Assembly (NCBI RefSeq): GCF_963676685.1
Contig: NC_092354.1
Coordinates: forward strand, 11,228,746 to 11,292,745
Reading direction: 5' to 3'
DNA length: 64,000 nt
Source: Mytilus edulis
Taxonomy: Eukaryota > Mollusca > Bivalvia > Mytilida > Mytilidae
Part shown: in pieces, positions 51,001 through 54,170 of the stretch
Numbering within the stretch: position 1 is the first letter of the stretch
Layout: every line of letters starts with the position of its first letter
The notes under the pieces: model-generated
The model's database searches: none
What the model was told of the DNA's origin: nothing
The model's input: the letters and a program-made list of their open reading frames with translations, nothing else
Program-made: the position numbers and the translations under genes

Positions 51001-51892
51001 CGGTGCCTAGGGCACCGTACCGTCATCAGGATAAAAACAATACATAAAATCATGCTGAAGTACAAAATCAGGTTGTTAAAATTTAAACGTCACAATGTTA
51101 CAATGGTAAGTAACGTTATAAATAGCAACTGAAAGTGAAAGTGAAAGTTCATTGTAAGTATGTAAATCAACTATAAAAAGAAATTTAATTAAAATAAAAT
51201 GTTTTTGTTGTGAAAATGTTTGTTAAAATTATTCTGCCAACATGTGTTTGTCCTCTTGCGTCGTGGAAAGAATAATACAATATGTTTTTCATCATAACGA
51301 CCCTGCATACCCCCGGAAATCCACTTTATGGACTCTACCGTACTACAGACTCACCAGGCGATGGTTCACTTTTGTTTGTAAAAAATATAATATATTACAA
51401 GTCAAAAAGGGTACAACATCACCATTAAATAACTACAAAATGAACAAATATTAGATATTTCGGATAACAGATATCCTTCTTCGGTAATAGCACGATGTAA
51501 AATGAATCATGTCAATATATTCAAATTGAGACACTATCAAAATCTTGAACGTTTATACAATTTAAGCGGACACCACAGACGCTGGTACAATTTTAAAATT
51601 TCCAAACACGGCTCAGATTACAAAGATATGCCAAATAAAAATAGTTATTTGCTATGTGAACTGGCACAACTCTAAATTTCCAAAGGTTGTGACAGTTTAG
51701 ATGTGATAACTGCATGGAGGGCAGTCTATCCGGTGACAAAGGTGTTTATTGAATTTGACTAGCCAATTCGTACATTTAATATTTATTTTCAGGCCCAATG
51801 GTATAGCAGTCAACTCTCCGGCATTTTCTAAAGCCTTCAATTGTCCCAAAGGGTCTCCAATGAATCCTGATCACAGATGTGAAATATGGTAA
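17870..51892 (+). CDS. M13 zinc metallopeptidase, neprilysin/ECE-like (spliced gene, main isoform)
   Basis: Seventeen exons (17870-18032, 20376-20515, 21684-21878, 24093-24221, 24925-25089, 26708-26893, 27586-27675, 30522-30652, 32774-32996, 34458-34634, 35193-35296, 36846-36956, 47056-47123, 47721-47845, 48896-49051, 50108-50184, 51793-51892) join with AG/GT borders and matching phases into 2340 nt, 779 residues, the usual length for the family. Residues 1-71 are a cytoplasmic tail, about 72-92 a single membrane anchor, and the rest an ectodomain with many N-glycosylation sequons. The catalytic site is HEMTH (His618, Glu619, His622) with the third zinc ligand Glu678 and Asp682 in [13 protein letters not shown] (577-580) is the substrate-binding motif, and the protein ends in CEIW. 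Members trim or inactivate small peptides outside the cell. I cannot assign it to neprilysin or ECE without a tree. No frameshift or stop interrupts it. Confidence 0.95.
18893..19682 (+). repeat. Dispersed repeat beginning agctcacctgacctgaaagg
   Basis: 790 bp in intron 1, from ttagctcacctgacctgaaa to ctcttgagagcctctag. The inner part has repeated blocks (gtaagatctac, ttactgggccaa). A shortened copy is at 25403-25836. Confidence 0.85.
20376..20515 (+). CDS. M13 peptidase exon 2, membrane anchor
   Basis: Acceptor tttttag and donor gtaaga flank codons for residues 55-101. Basic residues (VKRKPD) precede a hydrophobic segment at about 72-92 rich in Leu, Ala, Val and Ile, as expected for a type II signal-anchor. 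The exon enters in phase 1 and leaves in phase 0, and is the common partner of exons 1a and 1b. Confidence 0.93.
21501..21735 (+). repeat. 85-bp tandem repeat, three copies, spanning the exon 3 acceptor
   Basis: The pyrimidine tract, AG and first ~55 bases of exon 3 occur three times with acceptors ending at 21513, 21598 and 21683, exactly 85 bp apart. Copy 1 has a one-base deletion and copy 2 replaces the first Cys codon, so only copy 3 continues as a good exon. The upstream copies end in gtatgt and could act as decoy exons, but each would break the frame. Confidence 0.92.
21684..21878 (+). CDS. M13 peptidase exon 3, start of ectodomain
   Basis: Encodes residues 102-166, beginning ICTKPEC and containing [14 protein letters not shown], the conserved Cys-rich opening of the M13 N-terminal domain. 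65 codons, phase 0 at both ends. Its acceptor and first bases are the third copy of an 85-bp tandem repeat. Confidence 0.95.
21985..22971. mobile_element. Non-autonomous DNA transposon, 13-bp TIR, 6-bp TSD (copy 1)
   Basis: Termini CAGACCTGCCAAC and GTTGGCAGGTCTG are exact inverted repeats, flanked by the direct repeat GTATAG (21979-21984 and 22972-22977). 987 bp, intron 3, with no transposase-sized ORF. The left end continues as in the copy at 29256, and the right end has degenerate repeats around atcggga. Superfamily not assigned. Confidence 0.85.
22978..24092. other. Rest of intron 3
   Basis: Holds a gatgtggtat-family fragment at 23025-23165 and otherwise AT-rich sequence. The 124-codon ORF at 22866-23240 runs across the transposon edge and this fragment and is not a gene. 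Confidence 0.5.
24093..24221 (+). CDS. M13 peptidase exon 4
   Basis: Residues 167-209, 43 codons, phase 0/0. Contains an NST glycosylation sequon and the YYKMCLD segment matching the family's helical N-terminal domain. Acceptor tttttcag, donor gtattt. Confidence 0.93.
24250..24513 (+). repeat. ~133-bp tandem duplication in intron 4
   Basis: The block starting cagtgaatatttat at 24250 and ending with aacttggtaatacat recurs from 24383, with many changes. It begins 28 bp after the exon 4 donor but does not include it. Confidence 0.7.
24925..25089 (+). CDS. M13 peptidase exon 5
   Basis: Residues 210-264, 55 codons, phase 0/0. Starts [10 protein letters not shown], the conserved GGW segment of the family. 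Contains the sequon NSS. Acceptor ttttacag, donor gtaagt. Confidence 0.93.
25403..25836 (+). repeat. Dispersed repeat, shortened copy of the 18893 family
   Basis: Same first ~150 bases and same end (ctcttgagagcctctag), with the middle deleted. Lies in intron 5. A further fragment is at about 31498-31690 (ggccaagtgagcatttctca). Confidence 0.85.
26199..26356. repeat. Foldback element with CpG-rich loop (intron 5)
   Basis: Arms 26199-26257 and 26297-26356 pair over ~58 bp. The loop contains gctcggcgagcctcgcg. TGACGTCA palindromes lie upstream at 26033 and 26073, with a variant at 26104. Confidence 0.85.
26708..26893 (+). CDS. M13 peptidase exon 6
   Basis: Residues 265-326, 62 codons, phase 0/0. 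Carries the [13 protein letters not shown] segment, which matches the conserved region before a long helix, then a helix ending [11 protein letters not shown]. Donor gtatgt. Several Asn sequons (NTT, NET). Confidence 0.92.
27586..27675 (+). CDS. M13 peptidase exon 7
   Basis: Residues 327-356, 30 codons, phase 0/0. Includes [13 protein letters not shown], a well-conserved M13 segment, and ends in GNW immediately before the donor gtaagt. Confidence 0.93.
27795..28775 (+). repeat. Tandem repeat of ~150 bp, about six units (intron 7)
   Basis: Units carry tgaccttgacctcattttca and ggtcaactatatttggtgta, with starts near 27950, 28108, 28261, 28408, 28553 and 28706. Flanked by unique ends, so probably a complete dispersed element. 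Confidence 0.8.
29000..30536 (+). repeat. 51-bp tandem array spanning the exon 8 acceptor
   Basis: Acceptor AGs end at 30164, 30215, 30266, 30317, 30368, 30419, 30470 and 30521, a strict 51-bp period. One more good copy (acceptor 29226) and several degenerate ones (acceptors 29173 and 29123, and weaker before) lie left of a transposon that split the array. Each unit has tgattggtttatttcag then the first ~30 bases of exon 8. 51 is a multiple of three and there is no stop from the first copy after the transposon to the real exon. Confidence 0.95.
29256..30136. mobile_element. Non-autonomous DNA transposon, 13-bp TIR, 6-bp TSD (copy 2)
   Basis: Termini CATACCTGCCAAC and GTTGGCAGGTATG, flanked by GAACTT on both sides (29250-29255 and 30137-30142). 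881 bp. It inserted into the 51-bp array of exon 8, and the array reads on directly on the other side. Same family as the copy in intron 3. No transposase seen. Confidence 0.88.
30522..30652 (+). CDS. M13 peptidase exon 8
   Basis: Residues 357-399 plus two bases, starting [15 protein letters not shown] and ending in SNK with phase 2 at donor gtcagt. The acceptor at 30521 is the last of eight adjacent acceptors spaced exactly 51 bp. I choose it because homology to the family resumes at IDLSEYL directly after the Trp of exon 7, with no room for extra residues. Upstream acceptors would be in frame too. Confidence 0.9.
30979..31459 (+). repeat. Dispersed repeat with ggatgcccca / tggggcat ends
   Basis: Starts aagaatgtgtccatagtac, holds two ~180-bp internal copies (catgtatactaagtttcaag), then a gacggacgaacg minisatellite, and ends at ctactatcgtaggtggggca. 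The same family lies inverted at 47945-48375. Confidence 0.8.
32068..32219. repeat. Foldback element with CpG-rich loop (intron 8)
   Basis: Arms 32068-32135 and 32151-32219 pair almost fully. The loop is gagtgcgcagcacgag. TGACGTCA occurs at about 32357. A second inverted pair, ttattacattgg / ccaatgtaataa, lies just downstream (32226 and 32443). Confidence 0.85.
32774..32996 (+). CDS. M13 peptidase exon 9
   Basis: Completes codon 400 and runs to residue 474. Starts [11 protein letters not shown], the conserved linker helix, and includes RCVVKTN and GFATGAMYV. Acceptor tttcag, donor gtgagt, phase 2 in and 0 out. Confidence 0.94.
33115..33385 (+). repeat. Second copy of the 8815 repeat family (intron 9)
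   Basis: Reads gcctttgttagtcttgtatt ... aggggccagttgaagg ... ccatttccattctcaatttt, with an expanded T tract in the middle. Confidence 0.75.
33843..33988. repeat. Foldback element with CpG-rich loop (intron 9)
   Basis: Arms 33843-33908 and 33922-33988 pair over ~60 bp around acccgcctcgcgcgt. TGACGTCA lies about 60 bp upstream of the left arm. Confidence 0.85.
34115..34300 (+). repeat. gatgtggtatgattgcc family, copy in intron 9
   Basis: Starts agatataagaagatgtggta and includes gacaactttccatctaagtc. It belongs with the variant at 20560 and, inverted, at 15740. Confidence 0.75.
34458..34634 (+). CDS. M13 peptidase exon 10
   Basis: Residues 475-533, 59 codons, phase 0/0. Contains [17 protein letters not shown] and IGYPDW, both typical of the family. 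Donor gtaagt at 34635 is followed by three further copies of the exon end and donor. Confidence 0.94.
34617..34815 (+). repeat. Tandem copies of the exon 10 donor region
   Basis: The exon end (acaagtattacgaaaat) plus gtaagt and about 25 intron bases is repeated: donors at 34635, 34739 and 34790, with a degenerate one at 34684. Period about 50-55 bp. Copies keep both exonic and intronic bases. Confidence 0.85.
35193..35296 (+). CDS. M13 peptidase exon 11
   Basis: Residues 534-567 plus two bases. Begins [13 protein letters not shown] and ends RSE after joining to exon 12. Acceptor ttacag, donor gtaagt, phase 2 out. Confidence 0.92.
35626..36579. mobile_element. DNA element with inverted ends and iterated sub-terminal motif
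   Basis: Starts TAGGACTCT and ends AGAGTCCTA. Inside both ends the motif ctaaagtNNgatggt recurs about every 20-25 bp in opposite orientation, about three times on the left and five on the right. No transposase ORF. The iterated motif may be transposase-binding sites. Lies in intron 11. Confidence 0.75.
36846..36956 (+). CDS. M13 peptidase exon 12, NAYY motif
   Basis: Residues 568-604 plus two bases. Holds VNAYY (Asn577 to Tyr580), which in characterised relatives binds the substrate backbone, and [14 protein letters not shown]. Donor gtaagt at 36957, phase 2. Its last 39 coding bases and donor are repeated 83 bp downstream. Confidence 0.95.
36918..37083 (+). repeat. 83-bp tandem duplication of the exon 12 end and donor
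   Basis: Bases 36918-37000 and 37001-37083 are almost identical. The second copy keeps the gtaagt donor, and its first bases (ccctattctacag) resemble an acceptor, so it could act as a 29-nt decoy exon that would shift the frame. Confidence 0.93.
37290..37562. mobile_element. TTAA-flanked MITE, 273 bp (intron 12)
   Basis: Ends GGTGATACCCAACACT and AGTGTTAGGTACCACC are inverted repeats with TTAA on both sides (37286-37289, 37563-37566). The TTAA target and short length suggest a non-autonomous piggyBac- or Kolobok-like element. Confidence 0.85.
37593..38152 (+). repeat. 57-bp satellite, left block (about 9.8 units)
   Basis: Units of 57 bp start ctgacagagtggtctacata. They are nearly identical apart from an a/t alternation in tac(t/a)gtatt. 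The block ends abruptly at the Gypsy LTR. Confidence 0.97.
38153..38728 (-). repeat. 3' LTR of the Gypsy element (complete, 576 bp)
   Basis: On the plus strand it starts TGTGGCAC and ends GTGTAACA, that is TG...CA. Its inner edge is set by the purine tract next to it. It contains 2.5 copies of a 47-bp tandem repeat at about 38517-38630. Confidence 0.85.
38729..38744 (-). other. Polypurine tract of the Gypsy element
   Basis: Minus-strand GCGAGGGAAGGAATAA lies immediately inside the 3' LTR, where plus-strand DNA synthesis is primed. Position and composition both fit. Confidence 0.7.
38745..39107. other. Untranslated tail between the env-like ORF and the polypurine tract
   Basis: AT-rich, 363 bp, belonging to the Gypsy element. 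I see no conserved motif here; a plus-strand ORF that begins in it and overlaps env is a shadow. Confidence 0.6.
39108..40376 (-). CDS. env: Env-like membrane glycoprotein ORF of the Gypsy element (N-terminally short)
   Basis: 422 residues, starting 84 bp after pol. The opening [17 protein letters not shown], the spaced cysteines and the single hydrophobic span at about residues 322-345 followed by a ~75-residue cytoplasmic tail resemble the membrane-proximal subunit of errantivirus-type Env proteins. No signal peptide or fusion-peptide-like segment is visible, and the gap to pol is too short to hold one, so the N-terminal part is either lost or supplied by splicing. No function as an infectious element is implied. 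Confidence 0.75.
   Translation of the reverse strand: MQLQLNMLSLGHMSPSLISPGNLRVLLTDIKRRLPATLKIPGDEVKDIWNFYKFLTCSTVLDENKIIIIISLPLLDIRDTYDIYKIHNLPVPTKITDKLADSNNMVAQYELEAEVIAANQEKTKYMLLNTNEIDKCSNPLVNFCEIKSPVYPVNLSKLCIIALFANKENWKTRCTAKVRPNTILPMATYLTDSMWAVTTIKEFRITIRCDDNTNMLTDQIINPPTTIINLKRTCTATSDHLTLLPTYQMESTFLTEKTFDRFLNTFQVLNTSLWEPFHAALPNFTKLELPRELTAIKQIPMNALIEKLKNLREIENDVVFPNWGVGLSMGLGAIFIGIAIFLYCKFFRNKSWLAKKKGESSGSNATNDGYQMVTTQMVGTEVPDSREKLPSAPLLKDDVRPKTDATSLLRKMYPELDTSTTS
40461..44243 (-). CDS. pol: Gypsy Pol polyprotein: protease, RT (internally deleted), RNase H, integrase
   Basis: Open in the -1 frame from the end of gag. Order on the minus strand: aspartic protease with DSGA at about 44094-44105; reverse transcriptase with YIDD near 43150; RNase H with YTDAS and TDHKPL; integrase with the HHCC zinc domain ([12 protein letters not shown]), the DDE residues ([21 protein letters not shown]) and a long acidic tail. 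The RT is too short: after LGCTD the sequence jumps straight to NLKSGYYQV near 43340, so about 90 residues of fingers and palm, with the first catalytic Asp, are missing while the frame is kept. There is no ATG near the start, consistent with expression by frameshifting. Confidence 0.92.
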   Translation of the reverse strand, partial: GKLKRSCHVEASDKSPIKLPTYSINVAGAPNSTLLKFQNQRYRALVDSGASVSLIHKRIFETLRDKPKLLKKTANLQSVNGGSLHVEGCANLTFKIGSTKVTQLFYVVRDMNRNVILGKDWLVQNGVRLYFDLGCLRIQKNYVPLEEDINVASVVRLTVNAVLKPQSINVCPVGLKNNPSFGSTKLLEISPVASGYVSTEPGLMIINTVVNFNKNRKFPLMIVNNTNKSIRLKRGCVVGKASHLEEINLVNVNQSQGTSGLKKLDESEISVPQEFKKDILRMIRDNEDVFATSDKDLGCTDNLKSGYYQVKVKESDKEKTAFVCHKGLFEFNVLPFGLASGPSLFSELVTEVLQGLEHFSTAYIDDILIFSETEEEHLGHIQQVFDRLRQHKLKLKLKKCNFLQNETNYLGFIISKDGLKPDPEKVKAIQGMKAPSNVREVRGLIGCLSYYRRFVPSFSKIAEPIVALTRKNKVFNWTTTCQVAFEKLRDELVKVPLLAYPDLNKPYVLYTDASDSCVGACLTQLQENPIKGEKDVERPIYFLSHKLSDTQTRWSTIEKEAFAIHYALQKLNHYLYNAEFVIKTDHKPLKYILESPMQNKKIQLWALNITGYNCKIQYIPGPQNVCADFMSRLPSDEKPNENPDPYPDISDNTYEINVINSNRFHFTDYANNDKLVEDIPEKENFQFKEFDMSIEQMKDKTLRELKEQLVGDKVPEAVQNKYIIIDDILYYISNVDNDPIIRLYIPSHIKQAVVEQYHDKNGHMGIDKTFDSIRQKYFWPNMFKELYNYVTTCVPCQSRNLQKVRAPIQETKIPPYPFCHVGVDLSGPYPTTMSGNRYIIGFIDLYSGWPEAFSVATKSTDNVAHLLIEEITSRHSGIQILTSDNGGENCSKAMEEVCKELNIKHIKTSFYHPQGNAKIERFHRTLHDVLSKLIEDHSTTWDLYLNQALAAIRFNINESTQLSPFYALYNRDPVLPLDNILQPRRKYNGEEYHKIALQQQHKSFMLVHKTMKKSKQKQAKYANKNSKDIKFEVGNPVFYKNHRRASKLSKKWTPYYRIIEQTSPVSFILKNQLDGTTTKAHAEQIRLAKLDWEIPNNNQGRTLRKAAYVVPMESQSEDSSDDESIDSDTPLNQIAKRYKKERENSDYEDDIPLMELSKKLRGKKIFSEQDSQIENDDNDDQVIKVENSPYDYDVSDIDDNMSSTHSSSVTSENYDIEDNMSVNSVKIKNNQKPTDIGANETKLVSKEHVQNLVRALIGIM
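44234..45388 (-). CDS. gag: Gypsy Gag polyprotein with three CCHC zinc knuckles
   Basis: 384 residues from the ATG at 45388, the first one placed after the LTR and leader. The same frame is open back into the LTR (to 45514), but that extension would overlap the LTR and is unlikely. Capsid-like helical sequence ([29 protein letters not shown]) is followed by three nucleic-acid-binding knuckles at 44549-44590 ([14 protein letters not shown]), 44423-44464 ([14 protein letters not shown]) and 44297-44338 ([14 protein letters not shown]). Gag packages the element RNA. The stop at 44234-44236 is followed by pol in the -1 frame. Confidence 0.92.
   Translation of the reverse strand: MDNQDTSMSAQKVELAFNSVANELHGLREVVTIQGDVATEIKGLKSAICSQNVVQGITPFEGNTKDFKAWIKSIEKYALLFNDRDRIKEIAFQTCKGACSDYIQRYLRDHQDTTWEQLKKELTSRFGEITDPQHASTLLRQLKQKGDESVQIYAENLLNLANEAYSDLDGHNEAIERELVGIFIDGLAHSYLKMKLMRENPATFSLAVKSAMTEQNLRKRFTLRTERVDEPRYKTTRPMTLTRPRRTEPLNSHEPMEIDHYRDAKRCYSCGKVGHVSRDCRSGGNLRQINAVEMQTYHGNSGRNREINCYSCGRVGHIARDCRSKGTYRQVNAVETQQYQGNSGRNNEIVCYQCNQRGHIRPNCPNRKPRTVNMVENWGVYPEN
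44237..44243 (-). promoter_or_regulatory. Candidate -1 frameshift site between gag and pol
   Basis: The heptamer GGAAAAC in phase G GAA AAC lies directly before the gag stop TAA, and the pol frame is -1 to gag and open across it. The A-site half is favourable, but the P-site half is not a canonical X XXY match, so this is a weak candidate. Confidence 0.35.
45481..45490 (-). other. Candidate primer-binding site of the Gypsy element
   Basis: Minus-strand TGGTGCCGTT begins with the TGG expected opposite a tRNA CCA end and lies 10 bases from the 5' LTR. The tRNA was not identified. Confidence 0.5.
45501..45726 (-). repeat. 5' LTR of the Gypsy element, truncated to 226 bp
   Basis: Matches 38153-38378 with a single difference noted (c versus a). 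The other ~350 bp, which in element orientation is the promoter-bearing upstream part, is missing, and the sequence passes straight into the 57-bp satellite at 45727. Confidence 0.88.
45727..46835 (+). repeat. 57-bp satellite, right block (about 19 units)
   Basis: Same unit as 37593-38152, with full units from 45747 to 46830. Two higher-order marks vary: the tac(t/a)gtatt position and ggctg(a/t)cag. The last unit runs into SINE sequence, showing where the array came from. Confidence 0.97.
46830..46945 (+). repeat. 3' remnant of the SINE that gave rise to the 57-bp satellite
   Basis: After the last satellite unit the sequence continues cagtttgaatccc (a B-box-like match) and ttgactaagattgtcag, as in the SINEs at 12117 and 49195. 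The satellite unit itself matches the head of those SINEs (gtggtctaagtagttac ... actagccagtc). Confidence 0.75.
47056..47123 (+). CDS. M13 peptidase exon 13, HEXXH zinc site
   Basis: A 68-nt exon for residues 605-627, encoding [15 protein letters not shown]. His618 and His622 bind zinc and Glu619 is the general base. It follows the 10-kb intron 12, in from phase 2, out in phase 1 at donor gtaatt. Confidence 0.96.
47107..47292 (+). repeat. 55-bp tandem copies of the exon 13 donor region
   Basis: The end of the HEXXH exon (gatgatcaag) with its donor and following intron recurs: junctions at 47124, 47179 and 47234, with a decayed one near 47289. Two of the copies keep gtaatt. Confidence 0.85.
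47721..47845 (+). CDS. M13 peptidase exon 14
   Basis: Residues 628-669, including the conserved [14 protein letters not shown] and QCMIDQYS. Phase 1 in, 0 out. Acceptor atttcag, donor gtaagg. Confidence 0.94.
47945..48375 (-). repeat. Dispersed repeat, inverted copy of the 30979 family
   Basis: Begins gccctacctacgatagtag, has two internal copies of ttggtcaaggtagtttttga, and ends near catccgtgtacttaggac. Lies in intron 14. Confidence 0.8.
48580..48885 (+). repeat. Pyrimidine-rich short tandem repeat before exon 15
   Basis: Degenerate units of about 17-19 bp built on ttattctcaagttttgct fill this stretch. The true acceptor tract (tctcaagtttgtc... ending in ttttcag at 48895) has the same wording, so the array seems to have grown from it. 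Confidence 0.75.
48896..49051 (+). CDS. M13 peptidase exon 15, third zinc ligand
   Basis: Residues 670-721, 52 codons, phase 0/0. Contains GENIADNGG with the zinc ligand Glu678 and Asp682, then [13 protein letters not shown]. The acceptor follows about 300 bp of pyrimidine-rich tandem repeats. Confidence 0.95.
49195..49440 (+). mobile_element. tRNA-derived SINE, second copy (intron 15)
   Basis: Contains gtggtctaagtagttac, a B-box-like gagtttgaacccc, gactgggattgtcag, actggccgccatgaaatagc and an A-rich end. Better B box than the copy at 12117, but its 5' head is shortened. Confidence 0.8.
50108..50184 (+). CDS. M13 peptidase exon 16
   Basis: Residues 722-746 plus two bases: [24 protein letters not shown] then the split Arg747 codon. 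The segment after the zinc ligand is typical of M13. Acceptor ttttcag, donor gtaaat. Confidence 0.94.
50185..51792. other. Intron 16
   Basis: AT-rich. At 50935-51025 a short phrase (gacatgtttcggtgcctagg, accgtcatcagg) and at 51465-51480 a similar one suggest dispersed repeat ends. No exon evidence. Intron 15 between 49440 and 50107 shows nothing clear. Confidence 0.45.
51793..51892 (+). CDS. M13 peptidase exon 17, C terminus and stop
   Basis: Residues 747-779 and TAA. Includes [18 protein letters not shown]: the terminal Cys-x-x-Trp and the conserved MNP are hallmarks of the family, so the protein is complete at its C terminus. Confidence 0.96.
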
Positions 51893-53663
51893 CCATAGCA
51901 ACCGTAACTGGAAACCATGACCTCTGGATTGGTGCTACCAGCATGTCTTCCTAACTTTTCAACATTTTGTAACTGCTACTTCATACATTATGTATTTGGT
52001 TTTTGTGTTCGCTGTACTGTAACATGTATATGAATGCTATACTTTGTAAGTGTTTTGGGTGTCTTTTTTGAAAAAATGTGAGAGAGATGCCAAATTGTAT
52101 TAAAATCCAACAAGTAAGAAATATATAAATCAATATGACAAAAGAAAAATGCCAAAATTATTTTAAAATGCCAAATGGGTAAAAAATACATGTCTGCTTG
52201 TACTTGCAAGCTGGCCTTATGTTAGCTACATTTATTGTATCATAGATTTTTGTAAGATATTTCACAAATTATTTGTGGTAGTTTCAAAGCATCCATGCCA
52301 TTTGGATTTAGCTCAACTATACCTTATTTTTATATTTTTATTGAAAAATAGAGGGGTCTTATTGAAATAATGAGGGAAATTATAAATTACTTTATCTATT
52401 TATTTTAAAACATGCATGGCTTATTTGTTTTTAAACATTAAACTACCAACAATCAATATTTGAACACATTTCATGATCTGATAGAAGTAACACGCATTTG
52501 ATAGCTCACTTTTTGAAAAAAAATTTATCATCATGCAATTATTTTTCTTTTTTCAAATTTTTTATAATATAGAAAAGAAAACGAAGATAAAATTCTTAAA
52601 AGTTATAGGTATGGAATTTCCAGCCATCTTTTGTATTTTTATAATGAAAGTTAAACTTTGTAGAGTAGGCAGAATTTTTTCATTACTGAAATTCTTGAGG
52701 TGGTACCCAACACTTTCACTAAAATTAATTTGGCTCGTTTAATTTATAAAACTTTGACAAATTATTTACTTTGACCCTTTTACAAAAATATCAAAAAATC
52801 AAAAAATTTGAACCAAGCGTTTTATCAGAAAAATTACACTGGTTATATAGCAGTTTGACAAACACTAATTTTGATCATTGTGAAGCTTTATATTGCCTTC
52901 ACAAGGCAACATAACTAAAACGTTTAGCTGACATTACAGAGTTATCTCCCTGTAGTGTTAGGTACCACCTTAATGGAACATTCAATTGTTTTTGTTCAAG
53001 TTTGTGAAGAATAAAAAGTACCATTTATGAGACATTCCTTATATATAACGCATAATATTGTTATTTTGTAAGAATTGTTTTTCTTTATTGAGATTATTAT
53101 TGTAAATTGATTTTTTATTCTGCAGGGTAACCATGGTGATGTTTTATTCATGCATTGAAAAATCATCTTCACATTCTTGCAGGTATATTTTTATGCAATT
53201 CACTCATTGTTTTATGCATTCATTTGTACAAGGAATGTATATAATTAGCCATGCATTATAAAAAATATGAAAATTTTGTCACCTTGGGTTGGTTTAAAGG
53301 TAGACATATAGATTTAGGATATAGAAAAAAAAAGTATTGTTTAAAAGGGAGACATTAATTTGAGATTATTTTTCATTTAGATTTGTTGCCATGAGAACAC
53401 AGATTTGTATTTCAAATCAGTTTATGTTAGTTCAAAAGGTAGATCAAAATTTGAGATTATTTTTCATTTAAGTTTGTTGCCATATGAACAAAGATTTGCA
53501 TAGTGGGAAATGTGTATTATTTAAGGTTGTGACTGAGATTATCATGTGACTTGGTTGTTATTATAATGACAATGTGATATTGTTCATATTATGCATTGTT
53601 CTGTTTTTATTTTTTGGTTTATGGAGAGAAATCCTATTTAGTGCCTTTCTTTTTTTTAATAAA
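51893..53663 (+). other. 3' UTR and downstream sequence of the peptidase
   Basis: No coding frame. Possible poly(A) signals are ATTAAA at 52099 and 52437, and AATAAA at 53010 and 53658. Which is used cannot be told from sequence. A TTAA-flanked MITE occupies 52699-52969. Confidence 0.5.
52699..52969. mobile_element. TTAA-flanked MITE, second copy (3' flank)
   Basis: The same family as 37290-37562, in the same orientation, ends GGTGGTACCCAACACT and AGTGTTAGGTACCACC. The flanks are TTGA and TTAA, one base changed. It lies 800 bp after the peptidase stop codon and may be part of the 3' UTR. Confidence 0.85.
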
Positions 53664-53789
53664 AGAAATTTATTCTTTATTTATAGTTATGTTTTTTGTA
53701 TCGCACATTTAGATAATGGATAAGTCCACATAGATGCCTCTGATAGACTTATATGTCAAATAAAACAAACAAGATTTAGTTGTATTATA

Positions 53790-54170
53790 CATTTTTATAT
53801 GACCGCAAAAAAATTTTGGGATAGTATAATGGTATGATGTAGTTGTTGTCTGGCAGTGCGTTGTCCGAAGACACATTTGGTGTCTGAACAATAACTTTAG
53901 TTTAAGCGAATGAATCTCTATGAAATTTAATAAGAAGGTTCAATACCTAAAAAGGAAGGTTGGGATTGATTTTGGTGATAATGGTCCTTACTAGTTTGGA
54001 ATTAGGGGCCAAAAAGGGGCAAAAAAAAAGAATTTTTCTACTTTAAGGATATTTACTTGTGTATAAGTATTTCAATTGCTCTAAAATTGTACCACAATGT
54101 TTAATACCACAAGTAGACGGTTTGGATTCATTTTGGGTTATGGTGCCAACAATTTAGGTATTAAGGTGGC
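53790..54170 (+). repeat. Dispersed repeat, left part, interrupted by the 8.15-kb insertion
   Basis: From tatgaccgcaaaaaaatttt onward with ggggccaaaaaggggc. The continuation, with similar wording (gggccaaaaagggaccaaaa, gttccacaaggttccata), is at 62329-62640. Confidence 0.7.
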